Notes: generated from the sequence alone by a model not told the origin. DNA of 64,000 bases from Dictyoglomus sp. NZ13-RE01 (GCA_002878375.1 NIRF01000003.1:1-64000); one strand, 5' to 3'; positions 49,124-58,249 are shown, counted from the first letter of the stretch. Translations and numbers: made by a program.

Positions 49124-51862
49124 CCCCAAAATACTCACTCTATCATCCACCTTTATCCCTCTTTTTCTCAATGCATTTCTTGTATCTACAATTAATTTTG
49201 CATCTTTAAATATCATTTCATAATCAATATTGTCGTGGTCAGTTATAATAAGAATGCAATCCGCATTTTTAATGCTATTTTCATCTAATACACAAGATTT
49301 CATGTATTTTACTTCTTTTGTTTTACTATTCTCAATTTTTATTTCAGGTATGTAAGGATCATAAAATTCTACTTCTCCTCCAAGTTCTTCAAGCAATGGA
49401 ATAATTTTTAAAGCAGGCGACTCTCTTGGGTCCGCTATATTGGGTTTGTAGGCAACACCAATTACAAGTATTTTAGATCCATTTACAGGCTTTTTCTGCT
49501 TATTTAGAGCTTCCATAACAAGCTGAACAATATATTTTGGCATACTATCATTTATCTCTCCTGCAAGCTCTATAAATCTCACATTAAAATCATATTCTTT
49601 AGCCTTCCAAGAAAGATAAAAGGGATCAATGGGAATACAATTGTGAACATATATTCCACTTCCAACAGCAAAAGTATGTGTATTTTCGACCTCCAACGAA
49701 TATACATCTATATTATCACTGTTTTCAAATTCGATCTTTTTAACAATAACTGAAGGAATTACTGAATTGATTTTTTTATTTATTTTTTTCAAGTTAAATT
49801 TAAAGTAATTATTATACTTTTTCCCTTTTTCATCTAAAAACCATCCTGAAAATCTCTCCAAATTATCATATCCCGTAATTCTTAAATGATTCTTATCCTT
49901 AGAAATAGAAGGATATATGCCCATTTCTTGAAGAAGATATATAACTTGATGAAAAAGTACATCACTAATTGAAAAATATCCAATTGCTAAAGAATTATCG
50001 TTATGATTATATTCACGTCCATTTTTACTATATCTTCTCTTACCAGTTCTATAATGAATATCTCCATCACCTCTAAATAAACCCTTCAATAGCTCCTTCT
50101 TTAAGTCTAAAGAAGCAGACATTAGTTCATCTGGTATTCTCATGGAGTACGAATCTTCACCACATCCAAGTCTACTTACTAATAACCATCCAAGTAACGG
50201 TGAATTAATGCGAATAGTCTTAGATTTAAATTTAGGAGACAAATACAAAGAATAAGTTATTCCTAATTTCTTAAGTATAAATTCTATGTCATTAAATAAT
50301 TCAGTTTCATCTCTATTTATAGTTATCCTTATCCTATAACATCCTTTCTCTTTAGTAGCACAACCTTCGGAAAGATAATATCCAATAAATCTTGCCCAAT
50401 CCTTATCAATATTAACTACCGCTGGAAACTTCGTAGTAGATGGTCCCCTTCCTGTTAATAGTAATAAAGAATTATGATCGATATCTATCTTTTTTTCTTT
50501 CTCAAGTTTTCTAAAAATACCAAGAGGAATATAATCATCTTTTATATAATCATATCTTCTATCGGTTTCACATACAGAATATATCTCTTCTTTATAATCT
50601 TTCCATGAACCATTTATTATCTTTACTCTAACTCTACTTTCCCATTCTTCACTTAGCTCCTTAATAATATCAATAATAATTTCTTTTTTTTCTATTTTTT
50701 CATCAACATCTTCTTTGAATATAGGTAACATATCTCCTACTTTCAAATCTTTTGCTTCTACTACTTCAATATTCTCCTTATTAATACGTAACATAGGGTG
50801 TTTATCCGTCACTATAAGTTTTCTATTATCATTCGTTATAATTTTTACAAGATTTCCATTATATTTTCTTCTAAATAGATAAGAAACAGGCATCCATGAA
50901 GACCTTAAATCACTACTATCTAAACTATTAACAAAAAGTTCTTTAGGTTTTATACATTCTAAATCCCCTATTTTGTATACTTTATTTTCTTTTCTCTCCA
51001 ATTCGAAAAGTTCTTCTAAAGAATAAACATTTGATATTTTGGAATTTTTAACCCAAATTTTCTCCCTTCCTAATAAACAATGTCCCCCTAAACCTGGTCC
51101 TGGATAAAAGGGCATAAATCCATAAGGTTTTGTGGATGCTGCAGAAATTACTTCCCATATATCTATTCCCATCTTTTCACATAACATAGCAAGCTCATTT
51201 ATAAAGGAAATATTCACAAGACGAAAGATATTCTCAAGAAGTTTTTCCATTTCTGCCACTTTTGGAGAGGATACTTTATGCACCATAGGAAAAATTAGAG
51301 AATAAAGTTTTCCTGCCTTCTCTGTGGAAATTTCATTTATTCCTCCTACAACTTTTGGAATATCTTTTGTAGTAAACTTTTTATTCCCCGGGTCAACTCT
51401 TTCTGGTGAAAAGGCAAGATAAAAGTCTTCTCCACCTTTAAGCCCACTTTTTTCTAAAATTGGAAGCACTACTTCTTCTGTAGTTCCAGGATATGTGGTA
51501 CTTTCTAATACTACTAATTGTCCTTTCTTTAAATATTTAGAAATTTCAGTAGTAACATTTATAATATACGAGATATCTGGTTCTTTATGAGGACCTAAAG
51601 GTGTAGGTACACAAATAACTACTGCATCAGAATCTTTTACTGGCTCAAAATCTATGAAAGCTTTAAGATTTCCATTATTTACAACCTCAAAAAGTTCATC
51701 ACTTTTTATATCATCAATATATGAAATCCCTTTATTAACCATCTCAACCTTTTTAGGATTTTGCTCAATGCCATATACTATAAGTCCAGCTTTTGCAAAT
51801 TCTACAGCAAGGGGAAGTCCTACATATCCAAGTCCCACAATAGAGATCTTATTAAAGCCCAT
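49106..51862 (-). CDS. wbpA: UDP-N-acetylglucosamine 6-dehydrogenase (WbpA type), intein-containing
   Basis: 918 codons: N-extein residues 1-261, intein 262-741, C-extein 742-918. After splicing the enzyme has 438 residues, normal for UDP-GlcNAc dehydrogenase. SIVGLGYVGLPLAVEFA (NAD loop), ESTTYPGTTEE, and the catalytic PGPGLGGH joined to CIPIDPFYLSWKA are present, plus the C-terminal VIGVAYKPNIADPRESPAL. The intein sits directly before the catalytic Cys. The last codons are from heptad array E. GAGGAGGAAAATTATAG precedes the ATG. Probably makes UDP-GlcNAcA for the locus. Confidence 0.92.
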   Translation of the reverse strand: MGFNKISIVGLGYVGLPLAVEFAKAGLIVYGIEQNPKKVEMVNKGISYIDDIKSDELFEVVNNGNLKAFIDFEPVKDSDAVVICVPTPLGPHKEPDISYIINVTTEISKYLKKGQLVVLESTTYPGTTEEVVLPILEKSGLKGGEDFYLAFSPERVDPGNKKFTTKDIPKVVGGINEISTEKAGKLYSLIFPMVHKVSSPKVAEMEKLLENIFRLVNISFINELAMLCEKMGIDIWEVISAASTKPYGFMPFYPGPGLGGHCLLGREKIWVKNSKISNVYSLEELFELERKENKVYKIGDLECIKPKELFVNSLDSSDLRSSWMPVSYLFRRKYNGNLVKIITNDNRKLIVTDKHPMLRINKENIEVVEAKDLKVGDMLPIFKEDVDEKIEKKEIIIDIIKELSEEWESRVRVKIINGSWKDYKEEIYSVCETDRRYDYIKDDYIPLGIFRKLEKEKKIDIDHNSLLLLTGRGPSTTKFPAVVNIDKDWARFIGYYLSEGCATKEKGCYRIRITINRDETELFNDIEFILKKLGITYSLYLSPKFKSKTIRINSPLLGWLLVSRLGCGEDSYSMRIPDELMSASLDLKKELLKGLFRGDGDIHYRTGKRRYSKNGREYNHNDNSLAIGYFSISDVLFHQVIYLLQEMGIYPSISKDKNHLRITGYDNLERFSGWFLDEKGKKYNNYFKFNLKKINKKINSVIPSVIVKKIEFENSDNIDVYSLEVENTHTFAVGSGIYVHNCIPIDPFYLSWKAKEYDFNVRFIELAGEINDSMPKYIVQLVMEALNKQKKPVNGSKILVIGVAYKPNIADPRESPALKIIPLLEELGGEVEFYDPYIPEIKIENSKTKEVKYMKSCVLDENSIKNADCILIITDHDNIDYEMIFKDAKLIVDTRNALRKRGIKVDDRVSILGVTGDR
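49640..51079 (-). mobile_element. Intein with LAGLIDADG homing endonuclease
   Basis: 480 codons. It starts with Cys1 (CLLGREKIW) and ends VYVHN-like as GIYVHN, followed by the host Cys as +1 nucleophile. Block B is NDNRKLIVTDKHPML with T91 and H94 (intein numbering). Blocks F/G are IDVYSLEVENTHTFAVGSG and IYVHN with penultimate His. Two LAGLIDADG-type helices are seen: ARFIGYYLSEG (about 229-239) and LLKGLFRGDGDI (about 330-341), with acidic residues E and D. All splicing residues are present, so it is expected to be active. Confidence 0.93.
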
Positions 51863-52987
51863 CTATAATTTTCCTCCTCTCTTTTCCAATTCTTTTATTA
51901 AAATTTCTCTCATTTTAGGTGCTGAGTATTTTTCTTCAAAATTTACATCTTCTCCCCCTTTTATATTTCTTATAGCCTCCAATATCCTTTCCTTATCTGT
52001 GCCAACTAATCTATTCCAACCAAACTTTACTGTTTCTACCCATTCTGTTTCTTCCCTTAAGGTAATACATGGAACTTTAAGCCAAAAAGCCTCTTTTTGG
52101 ACACCACCAGAGTCTGTTAAAATGGCATATGCATTCTTCTCAAGCTTTATCATATCAAGATATCCTACCGCATCTATTATTCTAACTTTCCCTTTTAAAT
52201 AATCTTCTAAACCAAATTCTTTTACTCTATTTTTCGTTCTTGGATGAATAGGAAAGATTACTTCTTTATCCAATTCTTGAAGGGCAGAAAAAATATTTTT
52301 TAACTTTTTAGGATCATCAGTATTTTCCGCTCTATGAATTGTAACTAAGTAATAATCCTGACTTTTAAGAGAAAGATTTTCCAAAATCTTACTCTTTTCT
52401 TCCGCTAATTTAGAAAAATGTATAAGAGCATCAAACATTATATCCCCTACTAAATATACTCCCTTTTCTATTCCTTCTCTTTTGAGATTTTCCACTGCAG
52501 TTTCTGTGGGTGCAAAAAGAATATCCGAAACGTGATCCGCCACAATTCTATTTATCTCTTCAGGCATATTTTTATTAAAGCTTCTAAGTCCTGCTTCTAC
52601 ATGGGCTAAAGGTATGTGAAGTTTGGATACTGCTAAAGCTCCTGCTAAGGTAGAATTAGTATCTCCATATACTATTACTACATCAGGTTTTTCTTTTATC
52701 AAAACTTCTTCTATTCCTATAAGCATTTTTCCTGTTTGCTCACCATGGGAGCCTGAACCTATTCCTAAATTATAATCTGGCTCTGGAATTTCCAACTCTT
52801 TGAAGAAAAACTCACTCATATTCTCATCATAGTGTTGACCTGTATGAAGAATAATTTCCTTTATTCCATTCTTCCTTAACTCTATTGATAAAGGAGCAAG
52901 CTTTATAAACTGAGGACGGGCTCCTACTATGGAAAGTACTTTTAAATTGTTATTGTTTTTGGATTTTTCCTGAATATACTTTCTCAT
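51863..52987 (-). CDS. wecB: UDP-N-acetylglucosamine 2-epimerase family (WecB/WbpI-like)
   Basis: 374 residues. VLSIVGARPQFIKLAPLSIE, HTGQHYDENMSEFFF, VVIVYGDTNSTLAGALAVSK, HVEAGLRSFNKNMPEEINR and LTDSGGVQKEAFWLKVPCIT are the family hallmarks. It could supply UDP-ManNAc (WecB) or, as in the WbpA-B-E-D-I route, epimerise the 2,3-diacetamido glucuronate (WbpI). Its location next to the wbpA-like gene suggests the latter as much as the former. It overlaps the dehydratase gene by 38 bases. Confidence 0.88.
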   Translation of the reverse strand: MRKYIQEKSKNNNNLKVLSIVGARPQFIKLAPLSIELRKNGIKEIILHTGQHYDENMSEFFFKELEIPEPDYNLGIGSGSHGEQTGKMLIGIEEVLIKEKPDVVIVYGDTNSTLAGALAVSKLHIPLAHVEAGLRSFNKNMPEEINRIVADHVSDILFAPTETAVENLKREGIEKGVYLVGDIMFDALIHFSKLAEEKSKILENLSLKSQDYYLVTIHRAENTDDPKKLKNIFSALQELDKEVIFPIHPRTKNRVKEFGLEDYLKGKVRIIDAVGYLDMIKLEKNAYAILTDSGGVQKEAFWLKVPCITLREETEWVETVKFGWNRLVGTDKERILEAIRNIKGGEDVNFEEKYSAPKMREILIKELEKRGGKL

Positions 52988-54839
52988 CCAATTGCTTCTT
53001 ATAAGTTGGTATCAATTCTTTGAAGATTTTCTCTATTTCATTTCTATCTCTATTTTCTACAGCCCATTGAAGCTTTGTAATATATTTTTGAAGGGCAGAA
53101 TTAGAAATATGACTGTTTCTTTTAATCTTATAAATCTTTGGATGATCAGTTTTTTCTATCACCTCATCTTCCTCCCAAAGTTCCTCCCTTAACTTTTCAC
53201 CAGGACGCATACCCACTATCTTTATCTCTATATCATCCAAAGAATATCCAGAAAGCTCAATAAAGTTTTTAGCAAGATCTATAATCTTTACAGGCTCTCC
53301 CATATCAAGAACAAAAAGGTCTCCAGAATCTCCCATACTTCCTGCCTGAAGTACAAGCCCCACTGCTTCTGGAATTGTCATAAAGTATCTTTCCATATCC
53401 TCATGGGTAACAGTGATTGGTCCTCCTTTTTCTAATTGTTTTTTGAAAACTTCCAAAACACTTCCTCTACTTCCCAAGACATTTCCAAATCTTACTGCTA
53501 TAAGCTTTGTATATGTATTATCATTGTAGTTTTGAATAATCATTTCACCCACTCTTTTTGTAGCTCCCATAATGTTATTGGGATATACCGCTTTATCTGT
53601 AGATATAAAGATAAATTTTTCTGCTTTAAATTCACAGGCTGCATCCACCACATTTATTGTGCCAAAAATATTGTTTAACACTGCCTCATCAGGATTTTCC
53701 TCCATAAGGGGCACATGTTTATGAGCGGCGGAATGAAAAACAATATGGGGCTTTTCTTGAGAAAAAATATAAAACAATTTTTCTCTATCCTTTATATCCG
53801 CAATGTAGGATTTCATATTTAGATTGGGATAATTCATTTTTAGCTCCATCTCTATGTTGAATATACTGTTTTCTCCTCTTCCTAAAAGAATCAATTTTTC
53901 TGGTTCATAGCTTGCCACTTGTCTACATATTTCCGCCCCAATAGATCCTCCAGCTCCCGTTACAAGAACCCTTTTCCCTTTTAAATATTCTCTTATTTTA
54001 TAGGAATTTAAATTAATCACATCTCTTGATAAAAGGTCCTCAATCTTCACATTTCTTATTTTGCTTATGCTTACCTTTCCATCAATTAATTCCCAAATAC
54101 CAGGAAGAGTTTTTACAGGAATCCTTATCTTAGAAGCCATGCTAACAATCTTTTTAATAAGAGAGGGAGGAGCGGATGGAATAGTGATTATAATCTCATC
54201 AATCTTCTTTTCTCTTGCAATTTGAGGAAGGGAAGATATAGATCCAAGAACTTTAACGCCATGAATAGTCTTTTTTATTTTCCTTGTATCATCATCCAAA
54301 AATCCTATAACTTCATAATTTAGTTCTCTATGGGTTTTTATCTCTCTTAATATTTTCTCTCCTGCATCTCCCGCCCCAACAAGAATCACTCTTTTAGGAG
54401 AAGATGTCTTATATAAAGAATTTGTCCTATATTTTTCGTAAATCCATCTTACCAATGCACGGTAGGAAAAGAGCATAAGAAGGGATAAAACATAAGAGAT
54501 AATTACAATAGATCTTGGGAAACCAGTTATAGGGAAAACAAGATAAGATATATAGAAGGTAATTTTTTCAAGGGTTACTGCAAGAGTAAGGTCCTTTAAT
54601 GCTTCTAGGCTAAAATACTCCCATAAAGAAGCATGGATTTTAAAAATATAATAAAATATTATAAAAATGGGAATTTCTCTTAAAAGAACTAAAGGAATAA
54701 TATTAAAATACTGAGGGGGTAGAGAGAATTCAAATCTTATAAAAAAGGCAAGAATTACTCCCAATATATAAGAAGAGATATCAAGAAAAACATGAAACCA
54801 AAAGCTTTTATAAATATTCAATATCCTCCTAAAATTCAT
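52950..54839 (-). CDS. Membrane-bound nucleotide-sugar 4,6-dehydratase (CapD/WbpM/PglF type)
   Basis: 629 residues. Four N-terminal hydrophobic segments (about 10-32, 44-64, 78-100, 108-126), then a first Rossmann domain (VILVGAGDAGEKILREIK) and the catalytic domain with VTGAGGSIGAEICRQVA, HSAAHKHVPLMEENP and the active-site ISTDKAVYPNNIMGATKR (Met in place of Tyr, as in this family). It removes water from UDP-GlcNAc to give the 4-keto-6-deoxy sugar, the first step to bacillosamine-type sugars. Confidence 0.92.
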   Translation of the reverse strand: MNFRRILNIYKSFWFHVFLDISSYILGVILAFFIRFEFSLPPQYFNIIPLVLLREIPIFIIFYYIFKIHASLWEYFSLEALKDLTLAVTLEKITFYISYLVFPITGFPRSIVIISYVLSLLMLFSYRALVRWIYEKYRTNSLYKTSSPKRVILVGAGDAGEKILREIKTHRELNYEVIGFLDDDTRKIKKTIHGVKVLGSISSLPQIAREKKIDEIIITIPSAPPSLIKKIVSMASKIRIPVKTLPGIWELIDGKVSISKIRNVKIEDLLSRDVINLNSYKIREYLKGKRVLVTGAGGSIGAEICRQVASYEPEKLILLGRGENSIFNIEMELKMNYPNLNMKSYIADIKDREKLFYIFSQEKPHIVFHSAAHKHVPLMEENPDEAVLNNIFGTINVVDAACEFKAEKFIFISTDKAVYPNNIMGATKRVGEMIIQNYNDNTYTKLIAVRFGNVLGSRGSVLEVFKKQLEKGGPITVTHEDMERYFMTIPEAVGLVLQAGSMGDSGDLFVLDMGEPVKIIDLAKNFIELSGYSLDDIEIKIVGMRPGEKLREELWEEDEVIEKTDHPKIYKIKRNSHISNSALQKYITKLQWAVENRDRNEIEKIFKELIPTYKKQLDEKVYSGKIQKQ

Positions 54840-54955
54840 CGCCTACCATCTAAGAATCTTAATTTGTAAGATTATTTTATTATAATTTCTTATACGTTGC
54901 AATAATATAGATCATAGAAAAATTTCAATTTTTATGATAAAATACTAATTTGATT

Positions 54956-56359
54956 CTAAAATTTCAATTTTTTCTCTAAATCTTCCTCATCTTTTGAGAA
55001 TATTTCTATATCATCTTCTCCTATATACTCTCCGCTTTGTACTTCAATAATCTCAAGAGGAAAATCTTTTGGATTTTTTAACTGGTGCTTTTTTCCCTTA
55101 GGCACAAAAATGCTTTCTCCTTCATATACATAATACTTTCTATCCTCCATATCTACCTCTGCAACTCCTTTTATTACTGTCCAATGCTCTGTCCTATTTC
55201 TATGAAGATGAGTTGTAAGAGAAGCTCCAGGATTTATCACTAATTTTCTAATAGTATATTCTTTGTTTTTCTCCAATATTTTATACATTCCCCAGGGACG
55301 ATAAACTTCTGTATGATATATTATTTCCTCCCTTTTATCCCTTTCAAGAATTTCTAAGAGTTTTTTAACACCTTGTCCATCGCCTCTTCTTCCTATAAAG
55401 ATTGCATCATCAGTCTCTACTACTATTGTATCTTCAAGTCCAAGAACTGCAACTAATCTCTTATTACTAAAGACTAACGAACTCTTTGTATTTAAAGAGT
55501 ACACATCCCCAATTATGACATTGCCATTTTCATCCTTTTCTTTTATTTCATAAAAAGAGTCCCAAGAACCGAGATCGCTCCACTTAATATCCATAGGAAC
55601 TACAACTACTTTATTTGATCTTTCTATTACTGCATAATCAATGGATATGGATGGAAGTTTTTCGAAGTTTTCCAGCATTTCTTTATAAGAGCTTGAAAGG
55701 GCAAGATATATTGAGGGTTCATATTTTTTAAATTCATCAACTATTGTAGAAATTTGAAAGGCAAAGATTCCTGCATTCCAAAGAAAAGACTCATCCTTTA
55801 TATACTCTTTTGCTAATTCTAAACTTGGTTTTTCTGTAAATTTTTCTACTTTTCTAAAGACTTCCACTTCTTCCCCTACCTTAATATACCCATAGCCTGT
55901 TTCAGGCTTTGTAGGTTTTATTCCAAAGGTTACAATGAAACCCTTTTTTACTGCATTAAGACCCAACTTCAAATATTCTATAAATTTCTCATCAGGCTCA
56001 ATGAGATGGTCTGAGGGAAAAACAAAAACTTCTTCATTCTCTTTTCCTTTTAATTTTTCTAATATATATTTGCAGGAGAGAGCAATAGCGGGCGCAGTAT
56101 TTCTTCCCACAGGTTCCAATATTATATTTTCTCCCATAATTTTTGAATATTTCTCCGCTATTCTTTTTACAAAATAAAAATAATCCCTATTCGTTATGGT
56201 AATAATATTTTCTGGGTCAATAAGTTTAAGGATTCTTTCATAAGTAGATTCCAAGAGAGATTTTCCTGGAAGGAGGTTCAAAAATTGCTTTGAAAACTTC
56301 CCCCTGGAAAGAGGCCAAAGCCTTGTCCCCTTGCCACCTGCTAAAACTATAGCCTTCAT
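54956..56359 (-). CDS. manC: Mannose-1-phosphate guanylyltransferase / mannose-6-phosphate isomerase
   Basis: 467 residues from the ATG at 56359. Nucleotidyltransferase domain: MKAIVLAGGKGTRLWPLSRG, SFLWNAGIFAFQ, FTEKPSLELA. C-terminal cupin (WGMYKILEKNKEYTIRKLVI and HLHRNRTEHWTVIKGVAEV) for the isomerase. It makes GDP-mannose for the surface polymer. GTGGAGGAG lies just ahead of the ATG; the frame is open to a GTG at 56371, which overlaps that site and is unlikely. A TGTTATACT extended -10 lies at 56391-56399. Confidence 0.93.
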   Translation of the reverse strand: MKAIVLAGGKGTRLWPLSRGKFSKQFLNLLPGKSLLESTYERILKLIDPENIITITNRDYFYFVKRIAEKYSKIMGENIILEPVGRNTAPAIALSCKYILEKLKGKENEEVFVFPSDHLIEPDEKFIEYLKLGLNAVKKGFIVTFGIKPTKPETGYGYIKVGEEVEVFRKVEKFTEKPSLELAKEYIKDESFLWNAGIFAFQISTIVDEFKKYEPSIYLALSSSYKEMLENFEKLPSISIDYAVIERSNKVVVVPMDIKWSDLGSWDSFYEIKEKDENGNVIIGDVYSLNTKSSLVFSNKRLVAVLGLEDTIVVETDDAIFIGRRGDGQGVKKLLEILERDKREEIIYHTEVYRPWGMYKILEKNKEYTIRKLVINPGASLTTHLHRNRTEHWTVIKGVAEVDMEDRKYYVYEGESIFVPKGKKHQLKNPKDFPLEIIEVQSGEYIGEDDIEIFSKDEEDLEKKLKF

Positions 56360-56390
56360 TTTCTCCTCCACTTATGTATTTTATTATTTT

Positions 56391-56399
56391 AGTATAACA
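56391..56399 (-). promoter_or_regulatory. Extended -10 promoter of manC
   Basis: TGTTATACT on the minus strand, an extended -10 like those at 13787, 33223 and 57206. TGTTAA 18 bases upstream (56415-56420) may serve as a weak -35. The expected leader is about 25 bases and contains GGAGGAG. Confidence 0.5.
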
Positions 56400-56563
56400 T
56401 TTTAATTTTAGGGTTTAACAGAAGTTTATGCGGATCTGTATCTCAAATTTATACATCCTTACTGCAATTACAAGCTAAATTTCTTATGAAGATTTTATCA
56501 CTATAGGCATTTCTATAAAATCTGCTAGAATTCTCTCAAAGTACCTCAATAGAAAGGATGTTT

Positions 56564-56935
56564 TTATATGATAGGTAGTTTCCGAACACGTACAGCGATA
56601 TCTTCAAATATTAAAACACAGCCTTTCTGAAGCTCCTGTTCAAAGATAGGAATTACTTCCAGTAACTTATTGGTAATTATCTCTGGATCTGACACTGCAA
56701 GCCGTAGAGTAATCAAACTGGGGCTGTCATAACCACCTAATGCTAAAAGTATCGAGAAATCCAGATCTTGAGTTATAACAACTCTATCTTCCTGACGAGC
56801 AAACCCCAAAATTTCCTGATCTGTAGCATTGACTGGTAAAAACTGTGAAACTCTAACAATATCCCAACCAAATTCTTGCAAAGCTTTTACTGTTTTTGGT
56901 GAAATATTCATATCAGCCAGAAACTTGATCCTCAT
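56564..56935 (-). CDS. DUF5615 PIN-like toxin-side protein
   Basis: 123 residues from the ATG at 56935. FLADMNISPKTVKALQEFGW (about 5-24), VVITQDLDFSILLAL (about 68-82) and the acidic residues D8, D73 and D75 form the PIN-like core of DUF5615. The ATG overlaps the DUF433 stop by 4 bases (ATGA). Such DUF433-DUF5615 pairs are thought to be toxin-antitoxin modules (VapB45/VapC45-like). This copy is full-length. Confidence 0.82.
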   Translation of the reverse strand: MRIKFLADMNISPKTVKALQEFGWDIVRVSQFLPVNATDQEILGFARQEDRVVITQDLDFSILLALGGYDSPSLITLRLAVSDPEIITNKLLEVIPIFEQELQKGCVLIFEDIAVRVRKLPII

Positions 56936-57168
56936 AGCTTTTTGGTTGAAACCATATAAATCTGATCTGAAACTACCCAAGCCGCGTATTTGATTGCTTG
57001 TCTAATATCCTCTTCTTCCAATTCAGGATATGCAGAAAGAATTTCTTGGATAGATTTGCCACTTGCAAGCATCTTTAGAATAACACTTACAGTAATCCTC
57101 ATTCCTCGAATCGTAGGTTGACCTAAACAAATATCAGGATTAATTGTAATACGATCTAACTTTTCCAT
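56932..57168 (-). CDS. DUF433 antitoxin-side protein
   Basis: 78 residues. ITINPDICLGQPTIRGMRIT then VSVILKMLASGKSIQEIL and SAYPELEEEDIRQAIKYAAW. The frame is open to 57207, but a TATAAT overlaps that ATG, so the start is taken at 57168, preceded by GAAGGA. It is coupled to the DUF5615 gene. A decayed paralogue lies at 59563-59758, and a shortened one at 33963. Confidence 0.85.
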   Translation of the reverse strand: MEKLDRITINPDICLGQPTIRGMRITVSVILKMLASGKSIQEILSAYPELEEEDIRQAIKYAAWVVSDQIYMVSTKKL

Positions 57169-57205
57169 TCCTTCTTTCCCCCTTTTATTGTACTTACCGC
57201 CTTTC

Positions 57206-57214
57206 ATTATAACA
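57206..57214 (-). promoter_or_regulatory. Extended -10 promoter of the DUF433-DUF5615 pair
   Basis: TGTTATAAT on the minus strand. The expected start is about 57199, with a leader of about 31 bases. No clear -35. A single heptad unit (GTGATGG, 57231-57237) lies upstream on the other strand. Confidence 0.5.
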
Positions 57215-57270
57215 TATTAACACATAAAGCGTGATGGGGAAAAGAATAGCCTATTACACACTACTAAATA

Positions 57271-57373
57271 GGTATGGACATAGGTACCAGTATAGTAATA
57301 TATTCTTTCCATTTATGGCTTATTTACTAAAAATTTATCTATATTTCTTAAGGGTGTTACCTATATCCATACC
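57271..57373. repeat. 18-base inverted repeat (16/18) between two toxin-antitoxin modules
   Basis: The left arm 57271-57288 reads GGTATGGACATAGGTACC. The right arm 57356-57373, read on the minus strand, is GGTATGGATATAGGTAAC. They are 67 bases apart. Each arm itself contains TAGGTA- or GGTA-type direct half-repeats spaced about 11 bases, one helical turn. It may be a pair of operators or ends of a small element. No gene lies between the arms. Confidence 0.55.
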
Positions 57374-57401
57374 AAGTGCCTCATTGATAAACTAAGAGAA
57401 T

Positions 57402-57866
57402 TCATCCTTCCAAAAATTTACAAAAGACATCTAGCTCTTCTACTAATTTATAATACACCTTATCTAAATTTTCTATCAGATTTCTCATTTTGTCTGTATT
57501 CAACTGATATGAATAAACATTTCTTACCAAATGCCTAAATGCTCTATATTCATCAAGAACCTCTCTAAGTTCTAAGGATATAACAGCTGGTCTCACATTA
57601 GGAATTTCTAAAGACATTTGTTTCAATAAATCTTTGTGCCACTGAGAACTTTTGGGCTTCAGATCATCTATATCTTCAGCTACTAATTCAAATATCCTTT
57701 CCACTCCACTATAAAAATTATGTAAGTTAAGAGCGACACTATCAATATAAATAGGATCTCCACTCTCTTTAAAAAGATTCCAAGCTTTGTGAACCCTTTT
57801 TACAACAATTTGAAGCTCTGAAATCTCATACTTTATTCTACTTACTAAAGCTAAAAACTTTTCCAT
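57402..57866 (-). CDS. HepT-like HEPN domain protein
   Basis: 154 residues, helical. ALNLHNFYSGVERIFELVAE (about 46-65), SSQWHKDLLKQMSLEIPNVR and the YRAFRHLVRNVYSYQL segment are typical of HepT-like HEPN proteins. They form pairs with MNT nucleotidyltransferases. The ATG overlaps the stop of the MNT gene by one base (TAATG). Its coding region appears complete. Confidence 0.8.
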   Translation of the reverse strand: MEKFLALVSRIKYEISELQIVVKRVHKAWNLFKESGDPIYIDSVALNLHNFYSGVERIFELVAEDIDDLKPKSSQWHKDLLKQMSLEIPNVRPAVISLELREVLDEYRAFRHLVRNVYSYQLNTDKMRNLIENLDKVYYKLVEELDVFCKFLEG

Positions 57867-58249
57867 TAAATTCTAATTCCCTTCTCCATAATTACTTTTT
57901 TTAAACTTTCACTGCAACTCTCAACATCTACAATATCTATATCAAAATCTTCACTCATTGATAAAATCTCTGCTACTGCTTTAAAGTATAAATCATCAGG
58001 AATTCCTACTATGGCTATATCAATATCAGACCATTCATTAAAACAGGATAGATCTATCATAGATCCAAAAACTATTACCTCTTTTGCATGATATTTTTCA
58101 TGAAGAATTTTAGACATCTTTCTTACTAAATCCCACGCCTTATGAAATCTTCTCTCAACAGCTTTTTTTCTTTCTTTTTCTCTTTTTACTAAAGCCTCAC
58201 GATACTTCTTTATTTCTTCCTCACTTAAATCCCTAAAAGTTCTTGACAT
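57866..58249 (-). CDS. MNT-type nucleotidyltransferase partner
   Basis: 127 residues. A charged N-terminal helix (EEEIKKYREALVKREKERKK) precedes the nucleotidyltransferase motif VIVFGSMIDLSCFNEWSDID, with GS and the DxD. This MNT-first order with a one-base overlap to the HEPN gene is the usual one for this type of module. GAGGATACAT precedes the ATG. Confidence 0.82.
   Translation of the reverse strand: MSRTFRDLSEEEIKKYREALVKREKERKKAVERRFHKAWDLVRKMSKILHEKYHAKEVIVFGSMIDLSCFNEWSDIDIAIVGIPDDLYFKAVAEILSMSEDFDIDIVDVESCSESLKKVIMEKGIRI

Noticed and set aside
54860-54950. AT-only inverted repeats between manC and the dehydratase gene as terminators
   Set aside because: Stems of 7-8 A/T pairs without a G/C core are expected by chance in such AT-rich sequence.
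57402-57866. Loss of the catalytic His in the HEPN protein (RHLVRN rather than R-x4-H)
   Set aside because: The RHxxRNxY form is, as far as I recall, normal for this HepT-like subgroup, so it cannot be taken as a defect.
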